Positions 1-11,271 are shown, counted from the first letter of the stretch. The stretch: DNA of 64,000 nt from Riptortus pedestris (GCA_019009955.1 CM032232.1:70736501-70800500), one strand, 5' to 3'. Notes: a model not told the origin generated them from the sequence alone. Numbers and translations: made by a program.

Positions 1-932
1 CATATCTAAACCATGTTTTCGGTTTTAGTCTTGCTGTTTCCAGTGCCATCTATTCAAATTTTTCTATGTAAGCATCGGCTGCATTTCGGCTTAAAGGCGA
101 CCCCATGCTGGCTCCATCCATTTGTTGGTAGAAATTGCCGTTGAACAAGAAATATGCTGATTGCAGGCAGATTTTGGCTAGCTGGGCTTCTTCTTCCGTT
201 AAGAATTCTTTCATGATGTTTAACGTTTCTTGAATTGGAATTCTCGTAAACAGTGACTTAACGTCAAAACTGACGAGACGATCGTTTTCATCGATCATAA
301 TATCTTTGATTTTCCTCACGAAATCTGATGAATCCTTGATGTGGTGCGGGGTCAGGCCAATACTTGGTTGTATTTTCTTCGAAATATACTTTGAGATTCC
401 GTAACATGCAGACCCAATCGAATTAACTATTGGCCTCATAGGAATATCCTCCTTGTGTATCTTGGGTAATCCGTAAAGTCTGGGTGGAACTGGGTCGGAC
501 TTGATTAAACGGTTGTATTCTTCTTTCTTGATCGTAGAAGTGGCTTTCACTGCCTTGTTTATTTCATTCTTAATTCTATTTGTTGGGTCATGTTGAAGTT
601 TTTTGTACGTTCCATCCTCAAGTAATTTTTGCATCTTTTCAATGTACTCTTCTCTCTTCATAACCACGGTTGCATTTCCTTTGTCGGCTGGCAGAACTAG
701 TACGTCGTCTTGTTGTTTTATTTCCTTCAATGCATGGAGTTCCTCTTTTGTAAGATTGCGTTTAGGTGGTTTGGCTTGGCGTAGTATGCGTGACACCTCT
801 CCGCGAATCTCTTCGGCTTTCTCTTCTTCCAGATGGCGTATGGCACATTCGATGCCCACAATTATTTTATCGTAGGGGATTTTTCCAGGAGCGACTGCAA
901 AGTTGAAACCTTTGGAAAGTACTTTGATCCTG
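1..932 (-). pseudogene. Penelope-like reverse transcriptase fragment with in-frame stop
   Basis: The minus frame from about 932 to 53 reads through the conserved PLE N-terminal block (KGFNFA...IPYDKIIVGIECAIRHLE) and then RT motifs: DKGNATVVM, RLYGLPKIHK, RPIVNSIGSACYGISKYI, LVSFDVKSLFTRIP and GASMGSPLS. An in-frame TAG at 50-52 interrupts it, after which the same frame continues with a PLE-like ARLKPKTWFRY to the window edge. The catalytic aspartate pair normally following that RY would lie just outside. The frame opens with GTG and its first ~11 residues are the reverse complement of the other arm, so no genuine start is present. The role would be reverse transcription of PLE RNA at nicked DNA; this copy is inactive as it stands. 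Adjacent plus arm: 933-1919. Confidence 0.85.
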
Positions 933-1919
933 CATCTTAATTCAATACACCCCAACATTGAGTTCACGATGGAGATCGAACGTGAGAGGAAGATTCCATT
1001 TCTGGATGTTCTGGTGGAAAGGAAATCAAACGGACAGCTGGGGCATGCGGTTTATAGAAAACCAACACATACCAACAGATACCTACACGCTGGATCTCAT
1101 CACCATCCAGCACAGAAGAATGGAATAATTCGTACATTGGTCGCTAGAGCTGAGAGAATTTCAGAGCCACAGAACCTCCCAAAGGAAAAACGACACTTGA
1201 TGACTGCTCTGCTAAAGAATGGCTACGGAAAAGAGGAAATAAGAAATCAATTCAAAAAGAAAAAAGAAAAGAAGACAAGAACAATTGAAGAGGAAATCCG
1301 GAAAACAGCCGTAATACCTTTTGTTAAAGGTACGACCGAGAAGATCTCTAGGATACTCAAGAAGCAAGGCATAGAAACAGCATTTGGCACTGATAGGAAA
1401 ATAGCTCAGATATTACCCAGCTGCAAAGATAAACTCCACACAAAAATCCCGGGGATATACAGCATACCATGTTCCTGTGGCTCAGAATACATTGGCCAGA
1501 CCGGCAGATTGATAAACACCAGGGTCGCCGAGCACATCAAGAGTTTAAAAAAGTTTCGGACAGAAGAATCAGCCATAGCGGAACATTTCTGGGAAACCAA
1601 ACACAACATTAAATTCGATGAAGTCAAGGTACTGGCAAAGGTTGACCGTTACCAAGAAAGACTGGTTCGAGAAGCTATAGAAATAGCGAAATGCCCTAAC
1701 AACTTCAATAGAGAGGATGGATACAAACTCAGCAAACTCTGGAAGCCGGTAATTCCACAGAGACCTCCAAAAAGAAACGAAAACGACGGTATAGGCGATG
1801 AACGACCACCGGACCAAGTATCCGTAGACACCTGGAAGGGAAGACTCCGCCCAAGGAAACCGGATAAGACTCAAATATATACCAGAGATGAACTAACAAC
1901 TCTTCAGTCTCAGAGATAG
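903..1919 (+). CDS. Penelope-like element C-terminal part: RT thumb and GIY-YIG endonuclease (partial)
   Basis: The open frame ends at TAG 1917-1919. From about 931 it matches the PLE region after the catalytic RT motif (HLNSIHPNIEFTME, KIPFLDVLV, AVYRKPTHTNRYLH). A basic lysine-rich linker follows at about residues 115-130. The GIY-YIG nuclease runs from about residue 180 to 290: GIYSIPC, a C-x-C-G pair, EYIGQTGR, TRVAEH, AEHFWETKHNI, then VREAIEI and NFNREDGYKLSKLW. The nuclease would nick the target DNA for reverse transcription. The ATG at 903 lies in the inverted-arm overlap, so it is not a natural start. The frame is open over about 990 bp, suggesting a fairly young copy. It cannot make a whole RT because the catalytic block is on the opposite strand. 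Confidence 0.85.
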   Translation: MKPLESTLILHLNSIHPNIEFTMEIERERKIPFLDVLVERKSNGQLGHAVYRKPTHTNRYLHAGSHHHPAQKNGIIRTLVARAERISEPQNLPKEKRHLMTALLKNGYGKEEIRNQFKKKKEKKTRTIEEEIRKTAVIPFVKGTTEKISRILKKQGIETAFGTDRKIAQILPSCKDKLHTKIPGIYSIPCSCGSEYIGQTGRLINTRVAEHIKSLKKFRTEESAIAEHFWETKHNIKFDEVKVLAKVDRYQERLVREAIEIAKCPNNFNREDGYKLSKLWKPVIPQRPPKRNENDGIGDERPPDQVSVDTWKGRLRPRKPDKTQIYTRDELTTLQSQR

Positions 1920-1920
1920 C

Positions 1921-1956
1921 CCTGAGGAAGCTAGCAGCATGTCTAGCGAAACGTTG
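1921..1956 (+). ncRNA. Hammerhead-like core after the PLE stop codon
   Basis: CTGAGGA at 1922-1928 is followed by one A, a 5-bp stem GCTAG/CTAGC (1930-1934 with 1943-1947) and then GAAAC at 1948-1952. This has the order of a hammerhead core (CUGANGA, stem II, GAAA). PLEs are known to carry hammerhead motifs. The extra A before stem II and the lack of a checked stem I/III and cleavage triplet mean activity is not shown. Confidence 0.4.
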
Positions 1957-2002
1957 GCAACCAATATGAAGACACGGTCAAGACCCGAAGACCTTAATAG
2001 TA

Positions 2003-2576
2003 TTAACTTTTGTTATGTTCATATTTGCCGAAAAACCAATAGGAAACGAAATATCGCTATTTTTAATTTCAGGCTTCCCTTATAACCCCCACTCCTGCCC
2101 GTCCATAGAAATGTTGGTATGGCTTATTATAATGAAGGCCTCACTGTTAATACACATACCGAGTTTTATTTAGTTCGGTTGAGTCTTTTTTGGCAAATAA
2201 TATTGTTGATTCCCGCTATAATTTTTAGCGTATAACACATTTAAACTTCGGTATACGACAAAAGTGTATAAAACAAAAGTTACTCTAAATAACAAAATAA
2301 ACAACTTTTGTTATGTGCATATTTGCTGAAAAACCAATAGAAAACGAAATATCGCTATTTTTAATTTCAGGCTTCCCTTATAACCCCCACTCCTGTTCGT
2401 CTCAGAGAAAATTAATATAGCCTAAAGTCTAAGTTGGGTTAGTAGTAATATACATACCAAGTTTCATAAAATTCGGTTCAGCCGTTTATGCGTGAAAAGG
2501 TAACAAACAAACAAACAAACAAACAAACAAACAAACAAACAAACAAACAAACATACACGAAAGAAACAAAATGCAG

Positions 2577-2577
<1 letters not shown>
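2003..2577 (-). mobile_element. Helitron copy 1, non-autonomous, 3' truncated
   Basis: On the minus strand the copy begins with TC preceded by A (TCTGCATTTTG, GA at 2576-2577). It runs through a (GTTT)n tract and the motif CGCATAAACGGCTGAACCG typical of arthropod non-autonomous Helitrons, then an AGGAGTGGGGGTTATAAGGG module. The 3' hairpin and CTAG end are missing where it meets the PLE at about 2000. No coding capacity. Confidence 0.65.

Positions 2578-2645
<68 letters not shown>
2578..2645. repeat. (TA)n microsatellite
   Basis: About 60 bp of TA dinucleotide directly at the 5' end of Helitron copy 1, consistent with Helitron insertion at an AT step inside a TA tract. Confidence 0.95.
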
Positions 2646-2727
2646 AAATTGTGACATCTGTCTGTACATTGATTTTTTTTGCGAAATTTCACGATAACTT
2701 TTCGTTTCACATGTCACAGACACCATA

Positions 2728-3913
2728 ACTGCATTTTGTTTCTTTGGTGTCAGTTTGTTTGTTTGTTTATTTGTTTGTTACCTTTTCATGCATAAACGGC
2801 TGAACCGAATTTTATGCAACTTGGTTTGTATATTACTACTAACCCAACTTAGACTTTAGACTATATTAATATTCTCTAAGACAAACAGGAGTGGGGGTTA
2901 TAAGGGAGACCTGAAATTAAAAATAGTGATATTTCGATTCCTATTAGTTTTTTGACAAATATGCACATAATAAAAGTTGTTTATTTTGTTATTTAGAGTA
3001 ACTTTTGTTATACACACTTTCATTGTATACCGAGTTATAAACGAGATATACGCTAAAACCTATAGAGGAAGTGAACTATTTTATATGGCACAAAAGAATC
3101 AACCAAACTAAATAAAACTCGGTATGTGAATTAGCACTAACGCCTTCCTTATAATAAGCCATACTAACATTTCTAGGGACGTGCAGGAGTGGGGGTTATA
3201 AGAGAGGCCTGAAATAAAAAATAGCGATATTTCGTTTCGCATTGATTTTGCGGTAAATATGCACATAACAAAAGTTGTTTAGTTAGTTATTTAGAGTGTT
3301 AGAACTTTTGTTGTGTACACTTTTGTTGTATACATAAGTATAAATGAGTTATACGCTAAAACCTATAGCGGGAGTCAACAATTTTATTTGGCACAAAAGA
3401 CTCAACCGAACTAAACCAAACTCGGTATTTGAATTAGCACTAACGCCTTCCATATAATAAGCCATACTATTTCTAGGGACGGGCAGGAGTGGGAGTTGTA
3501 AGGCCTGAAATTAAAATAGTGATTTCCTATTAGGGTTTCGGCAAATATGCAAAGAACAAAAGTTGTTTAATTTGTTATTTAGAGAAATTTTCTCAACACT
3601 TCTTTTCAATATGAACTACCAGGTACCTCAAATGAAAAAAAATTATTCAAATGTATGTCAATATTTTCTCATTAATAATTCAAATCTATGCATAATGCAC
3701 AGGAAACGGGAAATATGACAATATGCAGAACAGTGAAGTCTTGCATAAAAAAATAATTTTATTATTTACAAATCCACATAAACGACGGGTGTTAACCCTA
3801 AACACTGGGACGGGTAAATGTCATAATATTGTGCAAAGTAAAGCCTTGCCAAAAATATACCACCAACATTCAGCCCCAAATGAATTCCCGAGCGAAGCCG
3901 GGTATCTCAGCTA

Positions 3914-3914
<1 letters not shown>
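2728..3914 (+). mobile_element. Helitron copy 2 with CTAG 3' end
   Basis: The start is homologous to copy 1 (CTGCATTTTGTTTCTTT at about 2729), with the expected TC changed to AC. The GTTT tract, ATGCATAAACGGCTGAACCG and three spaced copies of a GTGGGAGTT/GTGGGGGTTATAA module follow. The 3' end has a CCCGAGCGAAGCCGGG hairpin at about 3887-3902, then TATCTCAG and terminal CTAG (3911-3914) followed by T of a (TA)n tract. Hairpin plus CTAG|T is the Helitron 3' signature. Non-autonomous: no Rep/helicase frame. Confidence 0.8.
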
Positions 3915-3969
<55 letters not shown>

Positions 3970-4409
3970 CTGTTACCGCTCTCGCGGTCGCAATGATTGT
4001 TTAATCATTATCAAACCTAATATGTAGTCGTTCTGTGTAAAGAGAAAGATCAAGTTCTTTAACGGCTGAAATCTGACCAGTGGGAGAGGGGGTTTTAGAG
4101 GAGAGGATTTTCGAAAATTCGAAATATCTCCGTTACTATACGTCGGATCGAAAAAGATTACAGAATCAATCTTATTGCAAATTAAATTTACTATAAATAT
4201 TGTTATATACATTTATTCTGTATCTTGAATATTAACTGAGATATTTGCATTTGTATTCTGCGTGTGCTCGGCAGCAGTCTGTTTCGTAACTCGTGAATAG
4301 GTTTAGAGGTTTCTTACTACTACAGTTGTTATACGGCAGATTTCTCTATTGTAAAACTTCACGTGGGAAATCTGCTTAGTTTACGCAGCCCCTGCGTGAC
4401 GGACTTTTT
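3915..4409 (+). mobile_element. HINE-like repeat, right half from the (TA)n tract
   Basis: Starts in a (TA)n tract (3915-3965), continues with TGTCTGTTACCGCTCTCG and the conserved right half, and ends with GGGAAATCTGCT, the ACGCAGCCCCTGCGT stem-loop and GACGGACTTTTT. The left half is absent; Helitron copy 2 ends exactly at the TA tract, so that insertion probably separated it. Confidence 0.8.
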
Positions 4410-5158
4410 CAGTTAATACTAGGTTAGCAATAATTTCAGTATATGTATGTACAGACCCCCCCCCCCACACACACACGCACTTAAAAAGAGGTGGAGTAGG
4501 AAAGTAAGAATTATAATATTCTAAATGCTCTGAGAGTGAAATCTTTCCCCATGCCTTATTCATCTAGCAAGAATCTTCTATGTGTGTTATTCCCACACAG
4601 CCATCCACTATTATTATAGATGTTATTTAGCCCTAATTGCTATTACAATTTAGTCTAGATTTTTCATCTTAATTTCTTTCAAATAATTGTTATTCAAGCC
4701 TTGACTTGGCCAGGCGTGGTCATAAGGTAGGAAAATTAAACTACAATTATCTGTGATGGAGACTTTAGTAATTACTGTAATTTATTTTCAAACAAGTAAA
4801 AAGCATAAGCTCAGTCAAAAGAAATTATCGTTCATCAATAATTATGTAATTATAATCACAAGTACTATTATACACTTTATTTACCACGATTTTTAATGGC
4901 TATTAAGGAATAATTTTATTGAACTTCGTTTACTAAAATTTGGTAACCCACCGGTTTTTATTTTATTAATTTTACTTCATGGCCTTCAGAACTATGGCGA
5001 TGCTAAAACAAAATTGGAAAATACTAACAACTATAAATAAAATACGTAGTGAAAAATACAAACGCAAAACGTATATAATCTAAAAATTATTAACTACACG
5101 GTCCTCCACAGCAATACACGGAGCAGCCTCCGCAAGTCCTCCCCAATGTCATTTAAAG
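4410..5158. other. No gene seen
   Basis: AT-rich unique sequence. It holds a C-run followed by CA repeats at about 4456-4480 and short A/T runs; nothing else recognised. Confidence 0.6.
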
Positions 5159-5479
5159 AACTGTTACGGAGACGGCCGAACTAGCTTTCTGGGGATAGTC
5201 ACGAATAGACCGACATCAGCTGATTTGATGTCTGTTATCCGCACACACGTAATAAATATGCAAATATCTCGGTTAATATTCAAGATATAGATTAAATATA
5301 TTTAAGAATATTTATAGTACATTCGAATTTTCAAAAACAAAAAAAAAACCCTCTTAAACCCCCTCCCACTGGTCCGATTTCAGCCATTAACGAAATTGGT
5401 ATTTTTTCTTGCATAAAACGAGTAAATATCGAGTTTGGTAATGATCAAACAAAATTTACGACCACTAGAGCGTTATAGA

Positions 5480-5541
<62 letters not shown>

Positions 5542-5564
5542 TCCTAAAGGGAAATCTGCTAAAA
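5159..5564 (-). mobile_element. HINE-like repeat, right end missing
   Basis: Minus-strand copy. It runs from the GACGGCCGAACTAGCTTT block through GGTCCGATTTCAGCCATTAACG and a (TA)n tract (5483-5539) to AAGGGAAATCTGCT at 5545-5560. The stretch between the TA tract and the left terminal repeat is deleted, as is the stem-loop end. Confidence 0.75.
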
Positions 5565-5565
5565 A

Positions 5566-5777
5566 TTAGGTCTGTTCAAAATTATAAGATTTTTCCGTAC
5601 CATCCACTCCTAGTCCTCGCATATTATCAATAAGCTGTTTTATTATGAAGCACTTTATTTGAAGCCCAAATACCAAATAATGTTCTCTTTGAACTTTGAC
5701 ATTTTGAGACAAATGCAAATACGTGACTCATGTGGGACGTGTGCTTAGTTAACGCAGCCTCTGCGTGATACAAGCTT
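5566..5777 (+). mobile_element. HINE-like repeat, variant 2, right-end fragment
   Basis: Plus-strand fragment with the variant-2 block (AATAAGCTGTTTTATTATG, CACTTTATTTGAAGCC) ending in CTTAGTTAACGCAGCCTCTGCGTGAT, the stem-loop end. It abuts the preceding minus-strand copy. Confidence 0.65.
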
Positions 5778-6062
5778 CCACATTACCTTCTTCCAGATCA
5801 CCAATCAACGAATAACGTAGGTGACCAGGGGTTTCCTCGAAAAACAATGAAGATCCTGTTGTGTACTTTGCAAGGAAAGCATTATTTTCAAAAAATTAAG
5901 TAGAAAAAGAAGCAGAATAACCCTCGTGCCGTCAATCAATGGAACTCAAGTTGCTAAGCAAGACATGGTCCTTATGTATGACCCCACGTGACATGTGAGA
6001 GAGGAATAGGCTATGTGTAAGAGAGAAAGTAGCTCCTAGCTGTATGTAAACGCGCGCACGCG

Positions 6063-6101
<39 letters not shown>

Positions 6102-6488
6102 TAAAGAAGTTGAACAACCTCCTCCGCAAAGACACTTAGGAGCATTCATTCCCCTTTCATTCCTCTTACAGATTTATCTCGAGTGTACTTGCGTTTATTA
6201 GTGTGCATTCTGTCCAGCTTGAACCCCGGGTAGCCTCTTTTGCTTGGCCTCCTTCCATACAATGCAACCATACATTTGTTACGGAGAAACAAATAGATTA
6301 TGTGATTATGGCATGAATTACAACAGATAGGGAACAGCGGATATTATCTGATTTTTCTACTATATACTTCTTATTGGCAAGTCCTAACAGCGGCAGATGA
6401 AGGAAAATAAGGTAAAGAATATGACATATCACATTTTATAAGACTCGATTACTCTACTACAAGCAAGTATCTATTGCAAATTCTAGAG
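5778..6488. other. No gene seen; (TG)n tract
   Basis: Unique AT-rich sequence with a GC/CA then (TG)n tract at about 6051-6099. No coding signal recognised. Confidence 0.55.
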
Positions 6489-6812
6489 AAAAAAGTCCCT
6501 CACACATGGAATGAGTTAAGTCAGTACATTTGCCAAGTGCGTCACGTATTTGCATTTGCCTCAAAACGTATGAGTTCAATGAGAACAATATTTGGTATTC
6601 AGGCTTCAAATAATGTACTGCATAATATATCACCTTACTGTCAATATAACATGAGTAGGAGTGAAAATTTCCAAAAGGGCCAAAATTAAAAAATGCCAAT
6701 ATCTCGGTTACTAATTAAGGTAGAGCAAAAACGTACATAACAATAATTACAGAAATTTACATTTAAAATAAGATTGGTTCTATGCAATATTTCGGCATGT
6801 CCTTCTATACAA
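6489..6812 (-). mobile_element. HINE-like repeat, variant 2, degenerate
   Basis: Begins AAAAAAGTCCCTCACACATGG (a decayed right end), then GTATTTGCATTTGCC, GAACAATATTTGGTATTC, a decayed TTAAAAAATGCCAATATCTC block and the AAATAAGATTGGTTCTATGC block. It lacks the TA tract and left end. Open frames over it are chance. Confidence 0.65.
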
Positions 6813-7000
6813 ATAACCTTTCCGTCATGTTTATTTCTTACGAGTGAGAGTACTTTTTTATTCGTAGGTCATTTAAATAATTATATCAGGGCTATTGACC
6901 CAAGTGGCAGAAAGTTATTAGGAACTTCCGAAACCTCATAATTAAATATTAATCAATAACCAAATTTAAAAAAATGTTCACCTGCATTGTACCTACTTTT

Positions 7001-7630
7001 AGCAGATTTCGCTTAGGGGTTATCAGCTATTGAGGTTGCAATCATGATGAGATTTTCAAAACATGTCTTCAAATGTCCATCGATCCTACCAAGGAGATGA
7101 CGAAAACGAGGTCGGTTCAAAATTTTATATATATATGTCTGTTAAGGCCCTAGCAGTACAATTTTTGTCTGATCCAAACCAAACTTCGTATTTATCGTTT
7201 TATGTTAAATGAAGATCAATTTCGTTTGCCGTTAAAATTGGAATGCTGGAAGTGGGAAGGGGGGGGGGGTTAGTGTTGGGATTTCAAAAATTCTTAATAT
7301 CCCCGTTATTATGCGTAGGATGAAAAATTGGTTTGGAGTTAATTTTATTACAATTGTAATGTTCTATACGCAAATGTTGTAATGTTCGTTTTCTCATTAC
7401 CATGATTATTAGTCGAGATGTTTGCATTTTTTAGTTTTCAGACTACAGTGAGCCCCCTCTCCTACTTATTCCATATTAACAATAAGCTGTTATATGATGA
7501 AGCACAATATTAGAAGCCTAAATACCAAATATAGTTACCATTGAAATTTAACGTTTTGAGATGAATGCGAGTATGTGGCCTACGTGGGAAATCTGCTTAG
7601 TTAACGCCGCCCCTGCGTAATCGATGGTTT
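7001..7630 (+). mobile_element. HINE-like repeat, variant 2, complete
   Basis: Complete plus-strand copy. It has TTTT then AGCAGATTTCGCT at the left, the GTCCATCGATCCTACC and GATGACGAAAACGAGGTC block, a short TA tract at about 7128-7137, a G-run near 7260 and the variant-2 right part. It ends with GGGAAATCTGCT, a stem-loop (AACGCCGCCCCTGCGT) and T-rich flank. About 630 bp, no coding capacity. Confidence 0.8.
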
Positions 7631-8565
7631 TTTTTTTATGAGGGAACTTTTTACAATATCACCAATGAAAATTCAAAACTGTGATTTTTAAATTCATATA
7701 TTTTGGGAATCTAATATATCATTATTCTGTATTTCAATTGAACTGACCCTATCACTTCAGCCTAAGATGAGCATTTTAGGTTTCTATTGTATTATGGCAA
7801 AAATTAGTAAATTATATAGTACCCCTTTTTTTTCAGAATGGTACAATTTTTCTGAAGTTTGTAGTAATATTAAACTGAAACTTGAAATGATTTACTATAC
7901 AACGTTAACTAAATCATTAATGACTGATAATTATACTATACTGTAGTGGTCATTTATTTAACTTTTAATATTAGTTTATTTAACAATTTTGTTATTAGGT
8001 CCGGGGTCCTTTCACTTTCTCTTCGATATAATCTCCCCACCACGTTAGAAATTTCTTTCACAGACATCTATCTAATCTAGTATATCAATAGAGGTTTATC
8101 GTGCCAAACAACAAACGCCACAATACCCACCTATCACGGAAAGACAAGCTCTGTCACGGAGCAGACAGCTTTTAAAGTTCAAATGTTATTAAGTGCTCGA
8201 ACGGCGTGACAAGAGCCTAATTTTAATGGGCCATAGTAGCTCCTGTGTATAGTGGACTCAATGAAACTAATTACTCTTTTATTAAGCCTTTACAGCCCGA
8301 CTAACAATGGCACAATAAATCTATAAATACTAGCTACTGAGAGGGGTTGATGAACCTAGGTTTATAGGGTCAGTCTCCATCATCACATCTCGATATGGGT
8401 TCTCTCTCCACAGAATATTGGCTAAGAAATGATGAGCAGTTCTGTCATAATAATACAAAGTTATATCTAGTGCCAATAATAGGGTTTCTAGTGGAAACTG
8501 TTAGTAATATACTGAGTTTATTTTCATAGTCGATTATCATATTGTGTTATGAGTTGGGGCAACTC
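7631..8565. other. No gene seen
   Basis: Unique AT-rich sequence with a T-run at about 7827. No recognisable gene or repeat. Confidence 0.55.
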
Positions 8566-9386
8566 AAAAAAAAGTCCGTCACGCAGGGCCGGTGTAAGCT
8601 AAGCAGATTTCCCACGTGAAGCTCTACAATCTGCATACTGGTAACACAACAAAACCGTGAATATTAAGTGAATAAATGAAATCAGTAATGAGAAATCTTT
8701 CAGTCAATTTTAATAACTTCCCTACGAAGAGCGTCTGAATTACAAAAAAAAAAACAGGTCTGCCAACCTCTCAGAACTATAAAGGTAGATATTCTTCACC
8801 GGAATGAAAAACAAATACTGAAATATATCTGAATATAACATATTAATTTTATTGAAAACTATTTACTGTATCTGGTACTGTAATTTATAATGAATCAGAA
8901 TAATTTTTAACTCAATCCCTTAAATTATAGTAGACCAAGAACGTAAGACGTCCAGGGGATCAACAGAACATATTTGCATGTACCGTACAATAAAGGTCTC
9001 TTGAAAACAATAATTGATATTTAAACTTTAAATAAAGTGCTTTATTATATAACACAGTGTTTTTTATGAGACATGAGTAGAAGGGGGGGTTTTCTGCAAG
9101 CTGAAAACTCAAAAATGTAAATATCTCACTTAAAATTCAAGATAGAGAAAAAACATATATAAAACATTAAATTTGCAATAAGATCGGGTTGAGACAATTA
9201 TTCAATCAAACGCATAATATCGAAGATATTAAGAATTTTCGAAACTCCCCCTCTAACCCCCCCCCCACTGGTCAGATTTTAGCCGTAACCGATGTTGATC
9301 TTCGTTTTCACATAAAACGTTTAAATACCGAGTTTGTTAACTTTCAGACAAAAATTGCGCCCGCTAGAGCGTTAACAGACATATAA

Positions 9387-9417
<31 letters not shown>

Positions 9418-9500
9418 CATAAAATTTGGGCCTCATTTTCGTCATCTCCTCGGTAGGATGGATGCACATTTGAAGAACTTTTCCGGCCTTTTGCTCCAGG
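8566..9500 (-). mobile_element. HINE-like repeat, variant 3 (long), left terminal repeat lost
   Basis: Minus-strand copy of about 930 bp. It runs from AAAAAAAAGTCCGTCACGCAG with the stem-loop and AAGCAGATTTCCC, through a variant-3 block (CTGAAATATATCTGAATATA, AATTTATAATGAATCAG), the common middle and a TA tract (9395-9418), into GGGCCTCATTTTCGTCATC. The left terminal repeat is not found after about 9500. Confidence 0.75.
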
Positions 9501-9743
9501 AATATTAGGATTCCTATTGTCTTCACATTCTTGAGCGAGTTATATTTTTAATTTATTTTTTAAATAGTTCCATTTTTTAATTCAGATGACTCATGTTCTT
9601 ATTTATTATTCTCTGTCAATTTTGCTAATTTTTTATAAGTTTTAATTGTAACGTTTATTTCCTTGTGTTAATCTGTTAGTGCAGATCATCAATGTTGTCC
9701 TGCTCACTAATAAATTAATAAAAAATGATACTTAACATAAAAT

Positions 9744-10206
9744 AAAAAAACGTCCGTCACGCAGGGGCTGCGTAAACTAAGCAGATTTCCCACGTGAAGT
9801 TTTATAATAGAGCAATTTCAGAATAGAGAGTCAAACAGTTACGGGAAGGGCCCGAACTAGCTCTTGACGGAAACTCACGACTAGACCCAAAGTTAGCCGA
9901 ACTCTTCTCAGAAGCTGAAAACAGAAAAATGCAAATATCTCAGTTAATATTCAAGATACAGAATAAATGTATATCATTATTTATAGTACATTTAATTTGC
10001 AATAAGATTGCTTCTATATAATTTTTCGATCCGACCTATAGTAACGGAGATATTTCGAATATTCAAAAATCCTCCCCTCTAAACCCCCTCTCCCACTGGT
10101 CCGATTTCAGCCATTAACGAACTTGATCTTTATTTTTGCATAAAACGTTTAAATATCGAGTTTGGTAACGATCAAACGTAAATTGCGACCGCTAGAGCGT
10201 TAACAG

Positions 10207-10266
<60 letters not shown>

Positions 10267-10384
10267 GAACGGACCTCATTTTCGTCATCTCCTGGGTAGG
10301 ATCGATGGACATTTGAAGAAATTTTTCGAAACTCGCGTCATGAGTACGACCTCAATAGCTGATTTCCCTTAAGGGAAATCTGCT
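9744..10384 (-). mobile_element. HINE-like repeat, variant 1, complete
   Basis: Complete minus-strand copy. It has A-run/CGTCCGTCACGCAGGGGCTGC, AAGCAGATTTCCCACGTG, the common middle, GACCGCTAGAGCGTTAACAG, (TA)n at 10207-10261, CTCATTTTCGTCATCTCC and CATGAGTACGACCTCAATAG. It ends in the palindromic left end GATTTCCCTTAAGGGAAATC/TGCT. Confidence 0.85.
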
Positions 10385-10459
10385 AATAAAGTAAACCGAA
10401 AGTATCAAAAGAATGAGCGGCAAGCCATAAACTTCAAGAGTCAATGCTTATCATATACC

Positions 10460-10725
10460 TAAAAGCCCGTTGCATAGTGGCTACGTTAATTAGGCAGATT
10501 TCCCACGTATTTGCATTTGAAACGTAAAGGTTCAGTGAGAACAATATTTGGTATTTAGGCTTCAAATAAAGTGCCTCATTATATAACAGCCTGTTGTCGA
10601 TATGATTATTTAGGCGGAATGGGGGGTTTACTGAAGGCCGGAACTAATAATTCCTTCGACAATTTTCGAAAATCTCGTCATGAGTACGACCTCAATAGCT
10701 GAGTTCCCCTCAAGAGAAATCTGCT
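10460..10725 (-). mobile_element. HINE-like repeat, variant 2, internally deleted
   Basis: Both ends are present (TAGGCAGATTTCCCACGT near 10491; CTCAAGAGAAATCTGCT to 10725) but the middle, including the TA tract, is gone. Confidence 0.7.
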
Positions 10726-10997
10726 GAAACCTGACATTTTAGAAAAATCGATTTATTCCAAAGAGGAATATGAAAAGAAATATGGATCGTGACTATATAA
10801 GAGGATGGAGTGGCGGCCTTGAGCAACTAGGAGGACCCATCTCCCAGTCATTCTGTATTAATTAATTCCCCGACATGTTCCCTCCCGACAACAACAGGCC
10901 GTCTCTCATCGTCAGATTCATCTCTTCCCTCTAGGCACTCCTTCCTCTCAACAACTTAAGGGAAATATGGTATTCACGTAATTATAAATTTATTTAT

Positions 10998-11099
10998 TAT
11001 GTCAGCCGTTAACGAACTTTATCATTCTTTTTGTATGAAACGATTATATATCAAATTCGGTAACGATAAGACAAAAATTGCGACCGCTAGAGCGGTAAC

Positions 11100-11149
<50 letters not shown>

Positions 11150-11271
11150 TTGAATGGGCCTCATTTTCGTCAACTCCTAGGTAGGATCTATGGACATTTG
11201 AAGAGTTTTTTTCTGAAAATGGCGCCATGAGGACGACCTCAATAGCAGATTTTCCTTAAGGGAAATCTGCT
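10998..11271 (-). mobile_element. HINE-like repeat, left half
   Basis: Starts in the GTCAGCCGTTAACGAACTT block and continues with GACCGCTAGAGCGGTAAC, (TA)n at 11101-11144, CTCATTTTCGTC and AAGGGAAATCTGCT at 11258-11271. The right half is missing. Confidence 0.75.

Larger units (their letters stand above)
1..2000. mobile_element. Penelope-like retroelement, two divergent arms, left end cut by window
   Basis: Two open frames run away from a junction near 930. The minus arm carries the N-terminal linker and most of a Penelope-type reverse transcriptase; the plus arm carries the RT end and a GIY-YIG domain. Together they hold most domains of a Penelope-like element (PLE), but in inverted order, so this is either a 5'-inverted insertion or two truncated copies joined head to head. 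PLEs are known for inverted and partial tandem copies. The right edge near 2000 is set where Helitron-related sequence starts at 2003. No target duplication could be assigned because the left end lies outside the window. Confidence 0.85.

Noticed and set aside
2478..2726. Minus frames rich in Tyr/Ile and Cys/Leu/Phe/Val
   Set aside because: Products of (TA)n and (GTTT)n tracts in a Helitron; no complexity beyond the repeat.
6060..6099. TG tract as a possible Z-DNA regulatory element
   Set aside because: Ordinary microsatellite with no gene nearby to regulate.
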